From: Chryseobacterium sp. YIM B08800
GTDB lineage: Bacteria > Bacteroidota > Bacteroidia > Flavobacteriales > Weeksellaceae
Length of the DNA stretch: 64,000 bases
Reading direction: 5' to 3'
Assembly (NCBI RefSeq): GCF_026163565.1
Contig: NZ_JAPDKN010000007.1
Location: 1-64,000, forward strand
The translations under genes and the position numbers were made by a program. A model generated the notes under the pieces. That model saw only the letters and a program-made list of their open reading frames with translations. It was not told the DNA's origin and did no database searches. Of this stretch, positions 17,511 through 26,498 are shown in pieces; the first letter of the stretch is position 1; each line of letters starts with the position of its first letter.

Positions 17511-18788
17511 TTAGTTGTAAAGCTGTTTTCTAAACCATCTGTCAGCAAAATTGAAACCAACTTTCAGATTAACAAAATTTTGATTAATCAGATTGTTTTT
17601 AAGCGTTCCTCTTTTTCCTAATTCTATACCAATTTCAAGACCGCTCATTCTTGTGATACTGCTGTTTTTGAATGGTAGCATTACCCCTCCCGATATACCA
17701 AATTTATTAATGCTGTTTCCTGCAATTTCAAGGCTTCCTTTTTCATAGAAAGCTCCATAACGATAAACAACTCTTGAGAAGTAGCTTCTGAAGTTGTTGT
17801 AGTTTGGTAAATACCAACCTCCGGCAGAAATTCTGTAAGAATCTTGGTAATCAAAAGTATTACCGAAATAGTTGATAGATTCTCCTTTTTTATAATCAAT
17901 CTGCCCTGAAAGGAACCAATGGTTTTCGCTTCCGTATCCTACACCGACAGAAGCCTGAAGAGGAAGTAGGTTGTTTGAGCTTGTATTCTTTTGGTCAATA
18001 ATTGTTTCCCCACCTTTTACATCAACATCACTGTAATAATAAGTACTATTAATGTAATTAGTCGTCATATTACTTGTATTACCAAATGTAGCAGTTGCAC
18101 CAATGGTCAATTTACGATCGGTACGTGTATTTATACTTTGATAGCTTGTACCTAATGTAAAGTTGAAGTTTTTAATGCTGTTTTTGGTTTCGTAGCCATT
18201 TATCAGTTCTGCAGTAGAAGTTGAAAATTCATTTAAATCATAAAGATTACCAAAATAATAATTGGCTCTTGCTCCTACAGCAAATTGAGAATTTATTTTA
18301 TAAGATAAAGCTAATTGAGCCGTATTTAAAGTTCCGCTACCTTTGAATTTATTTCCATAAACAGTTCCATCAGCGATCGTTTCAGTATGAAGTACTTCAT
18401 AGCTCTTAGAACTGTATGGTTGATAAAGGAATCCCATTTTTATTTTTGATGAAATAGGAAAAGCGATAGATATATTAGATAAATACGTAGAATGTTTGGT
18501 AGACTTCGTATTATTATAATCAGTTTTGAAGTAATTGTTTTCGTTAGTAGCTTCAAGTTTAATACTCGTTAACTCAAAATTACTGTTATTAGCAGGGTTT
18601 CCGAAGTTAAAATTACTGCTGAAATCACTTATAAAAGCAGTTGAGATCCCTCCCATAGAGGAAGTTTCAATCGTATTATCATATTTTACATCACCAATTC
18701 CGTAAGTTGCATAAGGCGAGTTGCTCAAACTTTGCGCGTTAAGGAAGTACCCCACTGAAATGAATGATAGTACAAAAATTTTTTTCAT
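17511..18788 (-). CDS. Outer-membrane beta-barrel protein, FadL-like
   Basis: The 425-residue protein has a signal peptide (MKKIFVLSFISVGYFLNAQ). The mature start SLSNSPYATYGIGDVKYD...SSMGGISTAFISDFSSNFNFGNPANNS resembles the N-terminal hatch of FadL/PorV-type barrels. The rest alternates aromatic amphipathic strands and closes with VNLKVGFNFADRWF. Transport substrate is unknown. It leads the unit with lptC and anmK, a position I recall in related genomes. The minus strand has GATATTTG (one mismatch to the -7 consensus) about 25 bp upstream. Confidence 0.82.
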   Translation of the reverse strand: MKKIFVLSFISVGYFLNAQSLSNSPYATYGIGDVKYDNTIETSSMGGISTAFISDFSSNFNFGNPANNSNFELTSIKLEATNENNYFKTDYNNTKSTKHSTYLSNISIAFPISSKIKMGFLYQPYSSKSYEVLHTETIADGTVYGNKFKGSGTLNTAQLALSYKINSQFAVGARANYYFGNLYDLNEFSTSTAELINGYETKNSIKNFNFTLGTSYQSINTRTDRKLTIGATATFGNTSNMTTNYINSTYYYSDVDVKGGETIIDQKNTSSNNLLPLQASVGVGYGSENHWFLSGQIDYKKGESINYFGNTFDYQDSYRISAGGWYLPNYNNFRSYFSRVVYRYGAFYEKGSLEIAGNSINKFGISGGVMLPFKNSSITRMSGLEIGIELGKRGTLKNNLINQNFVNLKVGFNFADRWFRKQLYN

Positions 18789-18921
18789 TCTAGATTTTTA
18801 AAATAATGCGCAAATATCTTAAATATTAATGAATTGTAAAAATTTACTGAGGTTAAAGTTTGTTAAGGCTAATAATATCGTATTTTTTTGAGAAAAGTGA
18901 ATTCATAATATAAAATGTTAT

Positions 18922-19512
18922 TTACCGATTGCTTTTTTTATTTTTTGAAATTATAAATTTAATTAAAAGAGCTATTAAAGTAATTGATATTATGGCAAAA
19001 TATATTAGAGTTAATGCACTTTTGGCAACTGAAAAAAAACTTGTTAATTTTGATATTGTTATGCTAATATTTGGATAGCTGTTTAGTAAGATGATTATTC
19101 CAAAATTCTCCAAATAATCAAACATACCTGCAAAAATTGGGATTAAACAAAGATAAAATAATGGAGTGTCTTGTTTGTTGAGTTTTGTTATTATGAATAC
19201 ATATAATAAACAATATGTTATACCAAATAAACTAGGATAAATTAAATCTAATGGAATTTGTTTAAATAAATAAGCATCTCTTCCTTCCGTTCCTAATGTG
19301 CTAAACAAAAAATTAATGTAATCCTTATTATACCCTTCAGGAATCATATCTAAAATTTTCATCCCATTTGCATAAACCAATACTTTGGGAATTGTTATTG
19401 TTAGCATGATTGCGTATACAATATTTGTCAGAATAAAAAGTAATAAAATCTTCTTTTTGCTTAAATTTTTTGTGATGATGTTCTTTATCTTTGATATTTT
19501 TTTTTCCTTCAT
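18922..19512 (-). CDS. Small integral membrane protein, function unknown
   Basis: The 196-residue protein has a very basic N terminus (MKEKKISKIKNIITKNLSKKK), then four hydrophobic helices at about 22-44, 88-108, 118-142 and 160-185. It ends in a basic tail (KFIISKNKKSNR). No motif was recognised. It is notably richer in A/T and Ile/Lys than its neighbours, which may indicate recent acquisition. It stands alone between the OMP-lptC-anmK unit and the polymerase subunit gene, on the opposite strand from the latter. Confidence 0.7.
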   Translation of the reverse strand: MKEKKISKIKNIITKNLSKKKILLLFILTNIVYAIMLTITIPKVLVYANGMKILDMIPEGYNKDYINFLFSTLGTEGRDAYLFKQIPLDLIYPSLFGITYCLLYVFIITKLNKQDTPLFYLCLIPIFAGMFDYLENFGIIILLNSYPNISITISKLTSFFSVAKSALTLIYFAIISITLIALLIKFIISKNKKSNR

Positions 19513-19616
19513 TTTGTGTTTGTTTTTTTTATTTTTTTCATGCTAAAATTACAAAAATATAATTTCGGCTACAAATTATCAGCTTAAAACAAACAATCCT
19601 TTTCCGACAAAACTCT

Positions 19617-19624
19617 TATCTTTG
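19617..19624 (+). promoter_or_regulatory. -7 element TATCTTTG, 4 nt from the delta-prime start
   Basis: Exact TAnnTTTG match. Only AAAC separates it from the ATG at 19629, so a leaderless or nearly leaderless transcript is expected. No clear TTG is seen at the -33 position. Confidence 0.6.
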
Positions 19625-19628
19625 AAAC

Positions 19629-20747
19629 ATGAATTGGGAAAACATCGCCGGACAAGAAAACCTTAAAAAACTTCTTCAAGAAAGCATCACCGAAAACAGA
19701 GTAAGCCACGCCCAGCTTTTCATAGGAAAAGAAGGCTACGGAACAATGCCTTTGGTTTTAGCTTATGCAAAAGAAATATTGAAAGGTGAGAACGAACATG
19801 CTGCTTCAAAAGTAGAACATCTCAATCATTTAGATTTACATTTCAGCTTTCCTGTTTTTACTGATAACAGAAACTCATTAAGTAAAAATAAATTTGAGGA
19901 ATTCAGAGAAATGATCTTAGATTTTCCTTATGCGAGTTTTGACGATTGGACCGCCGTTCTGGAATCTGAGAACAAACAATTCTTTATTTCTGCAGATGAA
20001 ATCGATGAGCAAAATCAAAAATTTGCTTTAAAAAGTTTTGAAGGCGGAACCAAAATTCTCATCGTTTGGCGTGCTGATAAAATGAATACAGCGGCATCCA
20101 ACAAGTTTCTTAAATTTTTGGAAGAACCGCCAGCAAAAACAATTATTCTTTTAACGGCAGAAAGCAGTGACGATATTTTACCAACGATTTTATCAAGAAC
20201 GCAGCTAATTGAAGTTCCCAGAATCAATGATGAAGATTTGGAAGCTTATTTGAAAAATAAATTTAATGTTTCAACTGAAAAAGGGAAGGAGGTTGTGCAT
20301 CAGTCACAAGGAAACCTCAATGATGCCGTAAAATTTTTAAGTTCTCAAGATAAAAATCCTGAGTTTGAGAAACTTTTTGTTCAGTGGGTTCGTGATGCCT
20401 TTATGGTGAAAAAGAAACCGGAATATCTTAAAAATATCATTATTTGGGCAAAAGAAATTGCAGGTTGGAACAGAGAAAAGCAAAAAAACTTTCTCAACTA
20501 TGCCTCAGAAATTTTCAGATTGGCTTTGTTGCAAAATTATCAGTCGGAAGAATTAGTGTATAAAAAGATTGATGCCAATGGTTTCAACTGGACAGGTTTT
20601 TCAAAATTCATCAGTGGGGCAAATATTATTAACATTTTAGAAGAAATAAATACAGCCGATTTACATTTAACAAGAAACGGAAATCCTAAAATTGTATGGA
20701 CAGATTTAGGAATTAAATTATCAAGATATATTCATAAAAATACATAA
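19629..20747 (+). CDS. holB: DNA polymerase III subunit delta' (HolB-like)
   Basis: The 372-residue AAA+ clamp-loader subunit opens with NWENIAGQENLKKLLQESI and RVSHAQLFIGKEGYGTM. The Walker A region is degenerate (GKEGYGT, about 33-39), as expected for delta-prime, which does not bind ATP. Later come KILIVWRADKMNTAASNKFLKFLEEPP (about 140-166) and SRTQLIEVPR (about 191-200), the sensor and arginine-finger regions of the family. The zinc-binding Cys cluster of the enterobacterial protein is absent. It has its own promoter and terminator. Confidence 0.9.
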   Translation: MNWENIAGQENLKKLLQESITENRVSHAQLFIGKEGYGTMPLVLAYAKEILKGENEHAASKVEHLNHLDLHFSFPVFTDNRNSLSKNKFEEFREMILDFPYASFDDWTAVLESENKQFFISADEIDEQNQKFALKSFEGGTKILIVWRADKMNTAASNKFLKFLEEPPAKTIILLTAESSDDILPTILSRTQLIEVPRINDEDLEAYLKNKFNVSTEKGKEVVHQSQGNLNDAVKFLSSQDKNPEFEKLFVQWVRDAFMVKKKPEYLKNIIIWAKEIAGWNREKQKNFLNYASEIFRLALLQNYQSEELVYKKIDANGFNWTGFSKFISGANIINILEEINTADLHLTRNGNPKIVWTDLGIKLSRYIHKNT

Positions 20748-20771
20748 TTGCTTTGTAATAGAGTATTATAG

Positions 20772-20801
20772 ACGTTTTCAAGAAATTGAAAGCGTTTTTT
20801 T
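20772..20801 (+). terminator. Rho-independent terminator of holB
   Basis: 10-bp stem ACGTTTTCAA/TTGAAAGCGT (one wobble) closed by GAAA, then seven T. Confidence 0.9.
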
Positions 20802-20851
20802 ATTAACATAATTGAACGGTTTTCCTTAAAGAAAATTAAAAATAAATTAAA

Positions 20852-20875
20852 AAATCAATCAATCGTTTGATTTTA
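20852..20875. promoter_or_regulatory. Candidate TetR operator AAAATCAA-N8-TTGATTTT
   Basis: Perfect 8-bp half-sites spaced by 8 bp. A tighter palindrome AATCAA-TCGT-TTGATT lies inside. It overlaps the -33 element of the efflux operon promoter, where a bound TetR repressor would block polymerase. The binding role is inferred from position and symmetry. Confidence 0.6.
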
Positions 20876-20897
20876 ACAAAAAAGCGTTGTACATTTG
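20867..20897 (+). promoter_or_regulatory. Efflux operon promoter TTTG-N19-TACATTTG
   Basis: Both elements match the Bacteroidetes vegetative consensus exactly, with 19-bp spacing. The predicted start of transcription falls after the upstream in-frame TTG at 20887, so translation must begin at the ATG at 20917. Confidence 0.85.
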
Positions 20898-20916
20898 CAC
20901 CCGAAAATTACTAAAG

Positions 20917-21543
20917 ATGATTTCAAAAGAAGAAAATATATTATTCGCTGCAGAAAAACTATTTGCGGAAAATGGTTTTCAGGGAACTTCTACTAGAGAG
21001 ATTTCTAAAGCTGCCAATGTAAATATTTCAATGATTTCTTATTATTTCGGTTCTAAAGAAAAGCTTTATGAGAAATTGGTGGAGTACAGAATGAATGAAG
21101 GACAGTTTTTTTCTAAAGACCTTTTAGAAAGAACAGACATCAATGAATGGGAAAAGATTGAAAGAATTGTAGATCAGTTTGCAGGAAGAGTAAGACATCA
21201 CAAATGCTTTTACAGAATAATGCAGAGAGAGCAGCTTCATACAGAAAACCCTCAGATTGTGGAATTTTTAAAGGAAACAAAAATGAGTTTCATTTCCATG
21301 TATTCTAAAATTCTGGAAAGCGGAATCCAAAAAGGAATTTTTACCAAAAACCCACCCATCTATTTATTACATTCTACGGTAAGCGGAACATTGTTTTACG
21401 CATCAAATGCCAAAGGAATGTATAAAGAATTTCTTAATAATACTGAAGATGAGGAGGCTTTTGAGGAAAAATATTATTCAGAACTCAAAGAACATATTAA
21501 ATATATACTAAAAGACCTTTTAGGTTATGAAGAGAATAAATAA
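20917..21543 (+). CDS. TetR/AcrR family repressor of the efflux operon
   Basis: The 208-residue protein has an N-terminal TetR DNA-binding domain (about 5-50): ILFAAEKLFAENGFQGTSTREISKAA leads into the recognition helix with NISMISYYFGSKEKLYEKLV. The ligand-binding helical C-terminal domain has no recognisable ligand motif. The ATG was chosen because the -7 element covers the region before it. It is the first gene of a tolC-emrA-emrB operon and overlaps tolC by 17 bp, so it is co-transcribed and very likely autoregulates through the palindrome at 20852-20875. Confidence 0.93.
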   Translation: MISKEENILFAAEKLFAENGFQGTSTREISKAANVNISMISYYFGSKEKLYEKLVEYRMNEGQFFSKDLLERTDINEWEKIERIVDQFAGRVRHHKCFYRIMQREQLHTENPQIVEFLKETKMSFISMYSKILESGIQKGIFTKNPPIYLLHSTVSGTLFYASNAKGMYKEFLNNTEDEEAFEEKYYSELKEHIKYILKDLLGYEENK

Positions 21544-22840
21544 CTCAGCTATTGTACTGTCCCTTTTCGTAGGAATGATGTACACCAATGCTCAGGAGAA
21601 AAAACAGTTAAGTCTTGATGAGGCGGTACAGTTGGGAATCCAGAACAGTAAAAATTTAAAAATAGATGCTGCCAAAATAGAAGAAGCTACAGCCGATCTT
21701 TTGGAAGCAAAAAACAGACAGCTTCCGGAGTTGAAAGTTTCGGGGAGTTATATGTATCTTCCGATAAAACCAAACATCGATCTGAAACTTCCCGGAGTTT
21801 CTGCAGCAGGCGGACCGGAAGTACATCAGGTTGCCTATGGTTCGGCAAATCTTAGCGTACCTATTTACAGCGGTGGAAGAATAAAATACGGAATTCAGTC
21901 CGCAAAATATTTGGTGGAAGCATCAAAATTGAGTACCGAAAATGATAAAATTGCAATTGCCTATAACGTTGCTCAGGCTTATAATAATTTGTTTAAAGCC
22001 AACCAATCGATTAAAGTTTTAGAAGAAAATCTTACCGCTTCTCAAAAAAGAGACGAAACTTTTCTTAAGCTTGAAAATAACGGAGTGATTGCTAGAAACG
22101 ACCGTTTAAAAGCAAACCTACAGACTTCAAATATAGAACTGCAATTATTAGAAGCTAAAAACAATTACAACATTGCCAATATCAATATGGATTTGCTTCT
22201 TGGTCTTCCGGAAACTACGGAGATCGAAGTTGATCAAAACTATTTAGACGAATCTGATGATGTAAAACCTGTTGATTTTTATCTGAATGAAGCGAGAGAA
22301 AACCGTAAAGATCTTCAAGCTTTAGATCAGCAAAGAAAAGCTGCAGAATTGGGAACGAAATCTGCAAAAGCTGAAAACCTTCCTTCTATTGCATTTACAG
22401 GAGGTTATGTAGCGGCAGATATTCCGAAATTTTTAACGATTTACAATGCCGTAAATGTTGGAGTAGGAATTTCTTACAACTTATCAAATCTTTGGAAAGA
22501 AAATTCAGCTTTGAAGCAATCAAAAGCCAGAGAAATGCAATTGTCTGCAACCAACGAACTGTTGAATGACAATATTAAATTAGATGTCAACAGAGAATAT
22601 CAAAATTCAGATTATTCTAAAAAAAGAATTACAGTTTTCGAAAAAGCAGCGGTACAAGCTAACGAAAATTACAGAATTACAAAAAATAAATATGATAACG
22701 GTCTTGCAACGATGACTGAATTATTGGATGCTGATGCAGCTCAGATTGCTGCAAACGTAGGCGTTATTAATGCAAAAGCAGATGCTGCATTGGCTTACAG
22801 AAAACTATTGCAGACTACAGGAACTTTAACAATTAAATAA
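21527..22840 (+). CDS. TolC family outer-membrane efflux protein
   Basis: The 437-residue protein has a signal peptide (1 to about 22, ending YTNAQ) and two repeats of the outer-membrane efflux fold with long periplasmic coiled coils (about 145-220 and 350-425). LSLDEAVQLGIQNS at the mature N terminus is typical. It forms the outer-membrane exit duct for the EmrA/EmrB-type pump encoded next. Its start lies within the end of the repressor gene, which indicates translational coupling. Confidence 0.95.
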   Translation: MKRINNSAIVLSLFVGMMYTNAQEKKQLSLDEAVQLGIQNSKNLKIDAAKIEEATADLLEAKNRQLPELKVSGSYMYLPIKPNIDLKLPGVSAAGGPEVHQVAYGSANLSVPIYSGGRIKYGIQSAKYLVEASKLSTENDKIAIAYNVAQAYNNLFKANQSIKVLEENLTASQKRDETFLKLENNGVIARNDRLKANLQTSNIELQLLEAKNNYNIANINMDLLLGLPETTEIEVDQNYLDESDDVKPVDFYLNEARENRKDLQALDQQRKAAELGTKSAKAENLPSIAFTGGYVAADIPKFLTIYNAVNVGVGISYNLSNLWKENSALKQSKAREMQLSATNELLNDNIKLDVNREYQNSDYSKKRITVFEKAAVQANENYRITKNKYDNGLATMTELLDADAAQIAANVGVINAKADAALAYRKLLQTTGTLTIK

Positions 22841-22859
22841 AAACAGAACAATATCCAAA

Positions 22860-23963
22860 ATGGAAAATAACAATACTCAAGCAACTGAACCAAAAAAGAA
22901 AAAAAGTTTAGTTTTCCCAATAATATTAGCGGTAGTAGTAATCGGTGGCGGAATTTTCGGTTACAGATCTTACACGTATGGTCAGTTTCACGAAGAAACG
23001 GATGATGCTCAGATCGCTTCTAACATGAATCCTGTAATTTCTAAAATCTCAGGATATGTAGCAGAAGTAAAAGTAAAAGACAATCAGTTTGTAAAAAAAG
23101 GTGATACACTGGTTATTTTAGATAATAAAGATCAGAAAATGGCTTTAGAACAAGCTCAGGCAGCTTTGTCAACTGCACAAAGCAATATTTCTTCTGCAAA
23201 GTCTTCTACTAATGCAACTTCAAAGAATATAAATAGCTCTCAGGCTGCTGTAGCAACAGCAAATGCACAAATTGAAGCAGCAAAAGTAAACGTTTGGAAA
23301 ACTTCTCAGGATTTAAAAAGATATTCAGTTCTTGTAAAAGATCACTCGATTACAGAACAGCAGTACGAACAGGCTCTAGCTGCAAAACAGTCTGCAGATA
23401 AACAATTGCAGGTTTTAGTAGATACAAGAAATCAGATTGCACAACAAACAGGAATCGCTTCTTCTCAAACGGAAGCTAGTTCTCAACAGATTTCAGTTGC
23501 AGGATCGGTTGCGAAGCAAAGAGAAGTAGATGTGGAAAGTGCAAAATTAAATCTTTCCTATACAGTAATTACAGCTCCGGAAGATGGTTTTGTTGGGAAA
23601 GTTCCTATCCAGACAGGTCAGTTTTTACAGGCAGGTGCACAGTTATTTAGCTTGGTTAAAAATGATCAGAAATGGGTAATTGCCAATTTTAAAGAAACTC
23701 AGGTTGCTAAAATGGTTGAAGGACAAAAAGTGAAAATAGAAATTGATGCTTTTCCTGATATAGAATTTGAAGGAGTAGTAAGCTCTTTCTCTCCGGCAAC
23801 AGGATCTACATTCTCTATTTTGCCTCCGGATAACGCAAGCGGAAACTTTGTAAAAGTTGTACAAAGACTTCCTATAAAAATCGATTTTGTAAAACTTGAT
23901 CCAAACATTGCAAAAAGATTAAGAACAGGGATGAATGTGAAAGCAGAGGTTTCTTTAAAATAA
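22860..23963 (+). CDS. HlyD/EmrA family membrane fusion protein
   Basis: The 367-residue periplasmic adaptor has a single N-terminal membrane helix (about 17-35). A lipoyl-like half motif follows (PVISKISGYVAEVKVKDNQFVKKGDTLVIL, split around the hairpin), then a long Ala/Gln-rich coiled coil (about 85-215), the second lipoyl half and the barrel (SYTVITAPEDGFVGKV). It links the inner-membrane pump to the TolC-like duct. It starts 19 bp after tolC. The 277-bp gap before emrB is unusual for this operon and holds an inverted repeat. Confidence 0.95.
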   Translation: MENNNTQATEPKKKKSLVFPIILAVVVIGGGIFGYRSYTYGQFHEETDDAQIASNMNPVISKISGYVAEVKVKDNQFVKKGDTLVILDNKDQKMALEQAQAALSTAQSNISSAKSSTNATSKNINSSQAAVATANAQIEAAKVNVWKTSQDLKRYSVLVKDHSITEQQYEQALAAKQSADKQLQVLVDTRNQIAQQTGIASSQTEASSQQISVAGSVAKQREVDVESAKLNLSYTVITAPEDGFVGKVPIQTGQFLQAGAQLFSLVKNDQKWVIANFKETQVAKMVEGQKVKIEIDAFPDIEFEGVVSSFSPATGSTFSILPPDNASGNFVKVVQRLPIKIDFVKLDPNIAKRLRTGMNVKAEVSLK

Positions 23964-23980
23964 TATTGAAAAAGTTAGTT

Positions 23981-24135
23981 AAGTGAATTGTCAGTTTTGC
24001 GGAAGCAAGTCAATTATGAATGTTGAAGAATTAGATGCACGAAGATTGATGAAGGTTTTGATGATGACTGATGACAGATTGGAAATGAAGTAGTAAAGTT
24101 GGCCATGAAGTTGATAAACTATTGACAATTCACTT
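23981..24135. repeat. Inverted repeat AAGTGAATTGTCA inside the efflux operon
   Basis: Perfect 13-bp arms (23981-23993 and 24123-24135) enclose about 130 bp of degenerate GATGA/TTGATGA-like strings with no reading frame. Related GTGAATTG words occur at 6367-6415. It separates emrA from emrB. Confidence 0.7.
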
Positions 24136-24240
24136 TTTATAATTCTTAAAGATGAGGAGTAATGATTTTAAGCTTTAGAAATGTTTTATTCTCAAGCTAA
24201 ATCTTAACCTCAACGTTCTTTAAAACACATTAAAAAATCA

Positions 24241-25818
24241 ATGCAAGATTCATTAGTAGAATATGGAGCCCGAAGAGTAATCATCACGATTACAGCGATT
24301 CTTTGTGCTTTGCTAGAAATTGTGGATTCCACGATTGTAAATGTTGCCCTCAACGAAATGAAGGGAAACATGGGTGCCACACTTTCTGAAGTGGGTTGGG
24401 TAATCACAGCATATGCTATTGGTAACGTAATCATTGTACCTATGACGAGCTGGCTTTCACAGCAGTTCGGAAGAAGAAATTATTTCGCAGCTTCCATTAT
24501 TATATTTACTGTATTTTCATTTTTATGCGGAAATGCCGAAAATATTTGGGAACTGGTGTTCTTCAGATTATGTCAGGGAATTGGCGGTGGAGCATTGCTC
24601 GTAACCTCGCAAACCATTATTACCGAATCTTATCCTGTTGAAAAACGTAGTATGGCGCAGGCAATTTACGGTTTGGGAGTAATTATTGGTCCTACTTTAG
24701 GTCCGCCTTTGGGAGGTTATATCGTTGATAATTACAGTTGGCCGTATATTTTTTACATCAATATTCCAATCGGGATTGCAGCGACGTTAATGACTTTACA
24801 GTTTGTAAAAAGCCCGAAATTCTCCGAAAAAAGAAAAGCTTCAGACGTCGACTGGCTCGGAATTGCTTTATTGGCAGTAACCGTAGGATCTCTGCAGTTT
24901 ATTTTGGAAAGAGGCCATGAAGAAGACTGGTTTGAAAGCGGAATGATTGTAACCTTCACCACAACAGCTGTTTTAGGATTTATATTATTCCTCTGGCGAG
25001 AGCTCACCTTTAAATATCCGATTGTGGAGCTCCGGGTTTTAAAGAACGGAAATCTGAGGATCGGAACCGTGATGTCCTTCGTATTAGGATTCGGTTTATA
25101 TGGTTCAACGTTTATCGTTCCTTTATATACGCAGAGTATTTTGGGTTGGACGGCGCTTCAGTCAGGAGCATTAATGATTCCGGCGGCGCTTACAACAGCT
25201 TTCATGATGCCGATTATCGGAAGATTGCTTTCAAAAGGTGCAAAACAGCAGATTTTGGTTTCCCTGGGATTATTTATCTTCTTTGTTTACAGTTTCTGGG
25301 GATACAAAATTCTGACACCAGATACGAGTAAAGAAGCCTTTTTCTGGATGCTGATTGTACGAGGAATGGGACTTGGTTTATTGTTTATTCCAATCACATC
25401 TTTATCATTAAGCACATTGAAAGGTCAGGAAATTGGGCAGGGAGCAGCTTTTACAGGAATGATGAGACAGCTTGGTGGTTCTTTTGGAATTGCAGCGATT
25501 ACAACATTTATTGCAAACGCCAGTCAGAAATACAGGCTGAATTTAATTTCGCATTTAGATGGAGACAGCTTTGATGTTCAACAGCGATTGGCCGGTCTAA
25601 AAGCTAATTTTATAGCTAAAGGGATGACTCCTGATGCAGCGATGAATGCCGCTTACAAAGTTTTGGATATGACTGTCACCAAACAGGCAACCGTTTTATC
25701 TTACATGGATGTTTTCCTTTATCTTGGGGTAGCATTCCTGATCTGTATTCCGTTTATTCTATTTATCAGAGAACGGAAAAGCAAAGAAAAAATAGATTTG
25801 AGTGAAGCAATGCACTAA
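24241..25818 (+). CDS. DHA2 family MFS drug exporter (EmrB-like)
   Basis: The 525-residue protein has about 14 hydrophobic helices. The N-terminal block holds LEIVDSTIVNVAL (about 20-32), VGWVITAYAIGNVIIVP and the loop motif SWLSQQFGRRNYF (about 70-82). GLGVIIGPTLGPPLGGYIVD is the antiporter motif C, followed by YIFYINIPIG. It pumps drugs out using proton exchange, together with the adaptor and TolC-like protein upstream. It ends at a strong hairpin shared with the convergent response regulator. Confidence 0.95.
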   Translation: MQDSLVEYGARRVIITITAILCALLEIVDSTIVNVALNEMKGNMGATLSEVGWVITAYAIGNVIIVPMTSWLSQQFGRRNYFAASIIIFTVFSFLCGNAENIWELVFFRLCQGIGGGALLVTSQTIITESYPVEKRSMAQAIYGLGVIIGPTLGPPLGGYIVDNYSWPYIFYINIPIGIAATLMTLQFVKSPKFSEKRKASDVDWLGIALLAVTVGSLQFILERGHEEDWFESGMIVTFTTTAVLGFILFLWRELTFKYPIVELRVLKNGNLRIGTVMSFVLGFGLYGSTFIVPLYTQSILGWTALQSGALMIPAALTTAFMMPIIGRLLSKGAKQQILVSLGLFIFFVYSFWGYKILTPDTSKEAFFWMLIVRGMGLGLLFIPITSLSLSTLKGQEIGQGAAFTGMMRQLGGSFGIAAITTFIANASQKYRLNLISHLDGDSFDVQQRLAGLKANFIAKGMTPDAAMNAAYKVLDMTVTKQATVLSYMDVFLYLGVAFLICIPFILFIRERKSKEKIDLSEAMH

Positions 25819-25829
25819 AATATAAACTA

Positions 25830-25858
25830 AAACCTCTGAAAATCTCAGAGGTTTTTTT
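25830..25858 (+). terminator. Rho-independent terminator of the efflux operon
   Basis: Perfect 10-bp stem AAACCTCTGA/TCAGAGGTTT, 5-nt loop, T-run. It abuts the stop codon of the convergent response regulator gene. Confidence 0.9.
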
Positions 25859-26498
25859 ATTCCAAGATCATATTCTGCTGTATCGCCATATTCACCAACT
25901 CAGCCGAATTTTTAGCACCAAATTTCTGAAGTATATTTTTACGGTGGGTATCAACAGTTAAAGGGCTTAAAAAAAGTTCATCAGCGATCTCATTGCTTGT
26001 TTTTCCTTTGGCTAAAAACTGTAGAATCTGTTTTTCGCGTTTTGTTAAGCGTGGAGTAGTGGTTAATTCCTGTGGTGAAGGTTTACTGATGATGTTTTTG
26101 GTTTCGTTACAGAAAACAATATTGCCGGAAAGTGCGCCGTGAAAACATTCCATCAATTCTTCCAGAGAAACATTTTTCAACAAATAACCGCTGGCTCCGT
26201 TTTGTATACACTGCATGATAATGCTTCTTTCAGAACGATTGCTGAACATAATGACCGACGTATTCGGAGAAATTTTTTTAATTTCTTCACATAACTGAAT
26301 TCCGCTGATGTCGGGCAGAGAAATATCGAGAAGAATAATATCCACTTCATTAGATGTAATAAACTGAATGACCTCACCACCGTTGGTAAACGTTTTTGCA
26401 ATATGAAAAAAAGGCTTGTCAGATAACATGATCTTCAGCCCTTCGATAACGATAGGATGGTCATCTACAATGACGATGTTGATTTTATGAGATTGCAT
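25857..26498 (-). CDS. NarL/FixJ-type response regulator
   Basis: The 213-residue regulator has a receiver domain with the acidic pair D12/D13 and phospho-acceptor D58 (IILLDISLPDIS). A LuxR-type helix-turn-helix follows at about 145-205 (LTKREKQILQFLAKGKTSNEIADELFLSPLTVDTHRKNI). Its start overlaps the end of the partner kinase gene by 14 bp, so the two are co-translated. Candidate targets are the palindromes at 28534-28549 and 29205-29220 next to the divergent lipoproteins. Confidence 0.95.
   Translation of the reverse strand: MQSHKINIVIVDDHPIVIEGLKIMLSDKPFFHIAKTFTNGGEVIQFITSNEVDIILLDISLPDISGIQLCEEIKKISPNTSVIMFSNRSERSIIMQCIQNGASGYLLKNVSLEELMECFHGALSGNIVFCNETKNIISKPSPQELTTTPRLTKREKQILQFLAKGKTSNEIADELFLSPLTVDTHRKNILQKFGAKNSAELVNMAIQQNMILE

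Noticed and set aside
23998..24115. Remnant coding sequence between emrA and emrB
   Set aside because: Frames are short and made of repeating Met/Leu/Asp codons from GATGA-like words, so it is better explained as a repeat.
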